Source of the DNA: JAMCRM01 sp041685075
Lineage (GTDB): Bacteria > Acidobacteriota > Terriglobia > Bryobacterales > Bryobacteraceae
Assembly (NCBI GenBank): GCA_041685075.1
Contig: JAWLGN010000235.1
Location: forward strand, 1 to 8,510
DNA length: 8,510 nt
Reading direction: 5' to 3'
Each line of letters opens with the position of its first letter. The stretch's first letter is position 1. Shown piece by piece: positions 6,807 through 8,510 of this stretch. The translations under genes were made by a program, and so were the position numbers. The notes under the pieces were generated by a model. It saw only the letters and a program-made list of their open reading frames with translations, was not told the DNA's origin and did no database searches.

Positions 6807-7109
6807 CTACCGCTTCTCCTCCTCGCCCTCAATCGCCTCAGGGGGATGCAGCAGAGGTTCCAGCAGAGCGCGGGCTTCCGCTTCCGCCTCACGGCGTACC
6901 TGGATCTTCGAGGAGCATTTCCAGAGCGGGGCCTGCCCGATCCCCGCGGCTCCGAAGGCGCCGGGGAACCCGGAGAAATGCCGCGGCTCGTCGCCACTAA
7001 CCAGGTAGTCGATCTCCGCCTCCTCCAAAGCTGCTTGTGCCAGTGCCAGCGCGAAGGTATCCTCGGTTTCCAGAACCGTTACGAGATCGGGATCGTTGGT
7101 GTCCGCCAT
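6807..7109 (-). CDS. Small DUF2007-like (putative signal-transducing) protein
   Basis: This 100-residue soluble protein begins MADTNDPDLVTVLETEDTFA and shows the layout of DUF2007 (PF09413). A first strand is DLVTVLE, a helix covers residues 18-31 (TFALALAQAALEEA), a second strand is IDYLVSG (33-39), a glycine-rich loop spans 47-60, and a final strand and helix (KIQVRREAEAEARALLEPL) covers 68-86. The tail is acidic (EAIEGEEEKR). The family has a PII-like or ACT-like small alpha/beta fold with no firmly known function. The ATG at 7109 follows a G-rich stretch (GGGGG) at usable distance. The lipoprotein gene ends 36 bases upstream on the same strand, so it is probably the last gene of the three-gene unit. 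No intrinsic terminator with a T-tract was seen after its stop. Confidence 0.8.
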   Translation of the reverse strand: MADTNDPDLVTVLETEDTFALALAQAALEEAEIDYLVSGDEPRHFSGFPGAFGAAGIGQAPLWKCSSKIQVRREAEAEARALLEPLLHPPEAIEGEEEKR

Positions 7110-7145
7110 TGTGGCCCCCGGTGATTATGGCATGCGCCGGGCCCG

Positions 7146-7865
7146 TCACCGCGGCATGAAACTGTCGAGCAGTTTGAGCGCGGCGTCCTGGGGCAGCGCG
7201 GCTTCCAGCCGCACGGCACGGCCGTTGCGTTCCACCAGGATGGCGTCGTAGGCGCGGGCGAGTTCCGGGTCGCGGCGCGCCGCCACCGCGCGACCCAGCC
7301 CGATGAAGCCCCGCACCGTTTCTTCCACAATCTGCGCGTTACGCTCGTCGCGGCAGTTTCCCGAGGCCTCGGCCCGGATGCCCGCGCTCAGATCCGCCCA
7401 GACCGTGATGTCCTCGACGGCGTTGATCAGCCGGTCGATGCCGGTGAAACGTCCGCCGGACGGCACCGACGGCGCGCCGTAGGAGACCGCCCACAGGTGG
7501 CTTTCGCGCGGCACCGCGCGGGCGCGTTCGAACAGCGCGCGCGGAGGATTGCCGCCGGCGGTGTCCGGCCCGGTGACCGTAATCTCCCCGCCCCGAGTGC
7601 GCGCCGCCGCCAGCCATTGGGCGCCGTCCCAGGAGACCAGCAGGTCGCGCGCTTCCACTCCCTGCGGCGAGAGCCAGCCCGCCTCCGCCAGCCGCTTCCC
7701 CACCGGCGTGGCGGCGAGCGCTTCCACCCGCACCCCCGCCACCACGATGGCGTCGTCCGGGATGCGCGCCGCGAGCGCCGGGTCGGCCGGCCCGTAATCC
7801 GTGCGGCATCCGCCCGCGAGCGCCGCGCCCAACAGAACCGCCGCTCGAATATACCGCCGCACCAC
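7146..7865 (-). CDS. Predicted lipoprotein of an uncharacterised acidobacterial-type family
   Basis: The gene encodes 239 residues from GTG 7865. The open frame extends further upstream, but that part is a shadow of the ThuA-like gene in another frame. The N-terminus is a lipoprotein signal: a basic MVRRYIR, a hydrophobic core (8-17), then LAGGC with Cys20 as the probable lipidated residue. Alanine at -3 is less usual than leucine. The mature part begins with PALAARIPDDAIVVAGVRVE and ATPVGKRLAEAG, a pattern ('protein must not exceed what is expected, value at residue, short threshold helix') I associate only loosely with small secreted proteins of Acidobacteriota. It ends with ITVWADLSAGIRAEASGNC and a helix-strand tail finishing AALKLLDSFMPR. 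I see no catalytic motif and assign no function. Translation is probably coupled to the upstream ThuA-like gene, whose stop TAG shares its G with this GTG; a second GTG at 7862 is an alternative start. The DUF2007-like gene follows 36 bases later. Confidence 0.75.
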   Translation of the reverse strand: MVRRYIRAAVLLGAALAGGCRTDYGPADPALAARIPDDAIVVAGVRVEALAATPVGKRLAEAGWLSPQGVEARDLLVSWDGAQWLAAARTRGGEITVTGPDTAGGNPPRALFERARAVPRESHLWAVSYGAPSVPSGGRFTGIDRLINAVEDITVWADLSAGIRAEASGNCRDERNAQIVEETVRGFIGLGRAVAARRDPELARAYDAILVERNGRAVRLEAALPQDAALKLLDSFMPR

Positions 7866-8510
7866 TACCGCAGCTCCCCGGTGATGGCGTTTACCAGGAT
7901 ACGCGCGCAGACAGGGTTGTGGAACTCGGCCACGCTGTGCCCGGCCATGAAGTAGACCACCCACCCCTTGCCGGCGCGGCGGTACCAGCCCGCGGTGTCC
8001 TGCTCGTAGAGCGTGCCGGTCGCGGGGTCGCGGAACTTCAACCCCAGCAGCACGGTGCGTTCGCCGGTGAGCTGGTGGTTCAGGTAGACTTCCGAGTGCT
8101 TCACGGTGGCCGCCGGCCGCGCCGCGCCGCGATACTCCACCCTGGCGGGCCACTCGACCCCGCGGCTGGTGACCGGGTTATCCGGCGCCAGGTTGACCAG
8201 CTCCCAATCGACGTCCTCGATCCACTTGTAGCCGCCCTGGCTCACGTCGCCCATGGCCAGCGTTACGCCGAGGAAGGGAAACCACTCCCGGTTCTTTCGC
8301 TTGCCGCTGCTGATGGTGTGGTGGACCAGGACCAGCCGTCCGCCGCCCTGGGCGTAGGCCATCGAGGCTGCTTCCACCGCGGCGTCCAGGTTGCGGTGCA
8401 CATAGACCACCACGGCATCGAAGGGACGCAGATCGGCCGGCAGTTCCGGCTGCTCCACGATGGTGACGGCGGCGGGTTTCAGGTGCTCCGCCAGGGCCTC
8501 CGTGGCGGGG
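7865..8510 (-). CDS. ThuA-like domain protein (5' end outside window)
   Basis: The frame is open through the right edge (214 visible residues) and stops at TAG 7867-7865. The GTG at 8458 is not the real start, since the frame upstream still reads like the domain (ATEALAEHLKPAAVTIVEQP). The pattern fits ThuA (PF06283), a class I glutamine-amidotransferase-like fold linked to sugar utilisation in rhizobia. FDAVVVYVHRN is a core strand, GGGRLVLVHHTIS the next strand and turn, NPVTSRGVEWP corresponds to the HPIT-G region, HSEVYLN to the E-Y motif, and GKGWVVYFMAGHSVAEFHNP to the conserved G-GR-FY--GH end, followed by a closing helix ILVNAITGEL. Catalytic function of this group is not settled; a carbohydrate-related role is inference. 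It is the first visible gene of a minus-strand unit with the lipoprotein and DUF2007-like genes. Confidence 0.82.
   Translation of the reverse strand, partial: PATEALAEHLKPAAVTIVEQPELPADLRPFDAVVVYVHRNLDAAVEAASMAYAQGGGRLVLVHHTISSGKRKNREWFPFLGVTLAMGDVSQGGYKWIEDVDWELVNLAPDNPVTSRGVEWPARVEYRGAARPAATVKHSEVYLNHQLTGERTVLLGLKFRDPATGTLYEQDTAGWYRRAGKGWVVYFMAGHSVAEFHNPVCARILVNAITGELR
7874..7879 (-). promoter_or_regulatory. Shine-Dalgarno site of the lipoprotein gene
   Basis: GGGGAG lies eight bases before the GTG at 7865, inside the last codons of the ThuA-like gene. Together with the one-base stop/start overlap it fixes the lipoprotein start over the long upstream extension of the frame. Confidence 0.6.

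Noticed and set aside
7110..7145. CATAAT box before the DUF2007-like gene as a third near-leaderless promoter
   Set aside because: Spacing to the ATG differs (14 bases), no -35 element is visible, and a G-rich ribosome binding site is present; operon transcription from upstream is simpler.
7866..8153. N-terminal extension of the lipoprotein frame up to a start at 8153
   Set aside because: The extra residues are Arg/Gly/Pro-rich, overlap the ThuA-like gene in another frame, and come before a clear Shine-Dalgarno site, start codon and lipoprotein signal at 7865.

Overview
The window is a GC-rich, densely coded chromosomal stretch. It most resembles a member of the Acidobacteriota, probably the Solibacter/Bryobacter group. 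This rests on the family mix: a DUF5107-TPR protein, a decayed piece of the large MacB/FtsX-like permease family ('ADOP') that is multiplied in acidobacterial genomes, a ThuA-like domain protein followed by a small lipoprotein, and a 650-residue ArgS. The lineage is an inference; no rRNA or other marker is present.

Layout. The plus strand from 1 to 4310 carries three genes: the C-terminal part of a DUF5107 plus TPR protein (cut by the left edge), a class III PLP-dependent aminotransferase related to glutamate-1-semialdehyde aminomutase, and a guanine deaminase of the Bacillus GuaD type. The last two are 54 bases apart and could be cotranscribed. They converge on argS (minus strand, 6278 to 4326). 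A 14-base perfect palindrome lies in the 15-base gap and runs one base into the argS stop codon. Upstream of argS on the minus strand is a 73-residue DUF2061 membrane protein, 22 bases away, so DUF2061-argS is a likely two-gene unit. A TATAAT box sits 9 bases before the DUF2061 ATG, which suggests a leaderless or nearly leaderless transcript. Between this promoter and the next gene lies a short plus-strand remnant of an ADOP permease, closed by stop codons on both sides.

The minus strand from 8510 to 6807 carries a probable three-gene operon: a ThuA-like protein (cut by the right edge), a small lipoprotein translationally coupled to it (stop and start share a base, TAGTG), and a DUF2007-type small soluble protein 36 bases further on.

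Functionally the window is mostly ordinary housekeeping and accessory metabolism: tRNA charging, purine salvage or catabolism, an aminotransferase of unknown substrate, and proteins with carbohydrate-associated folds. I found no CRISPR array, defence island, phage gene, insertion sequence, tRNA or rRNA, and I do not see a convincing undescribed multi-gene system. The points most worth a second look are the permease relic, the matching -10 box geometry before DUF2061 and argS, the non-canonical aminotransferase next to guaD, and the uncharacterised lipoprotein coupled to the ThuA-like gene. No stretch longer than 300 bases is without an assigned feature.
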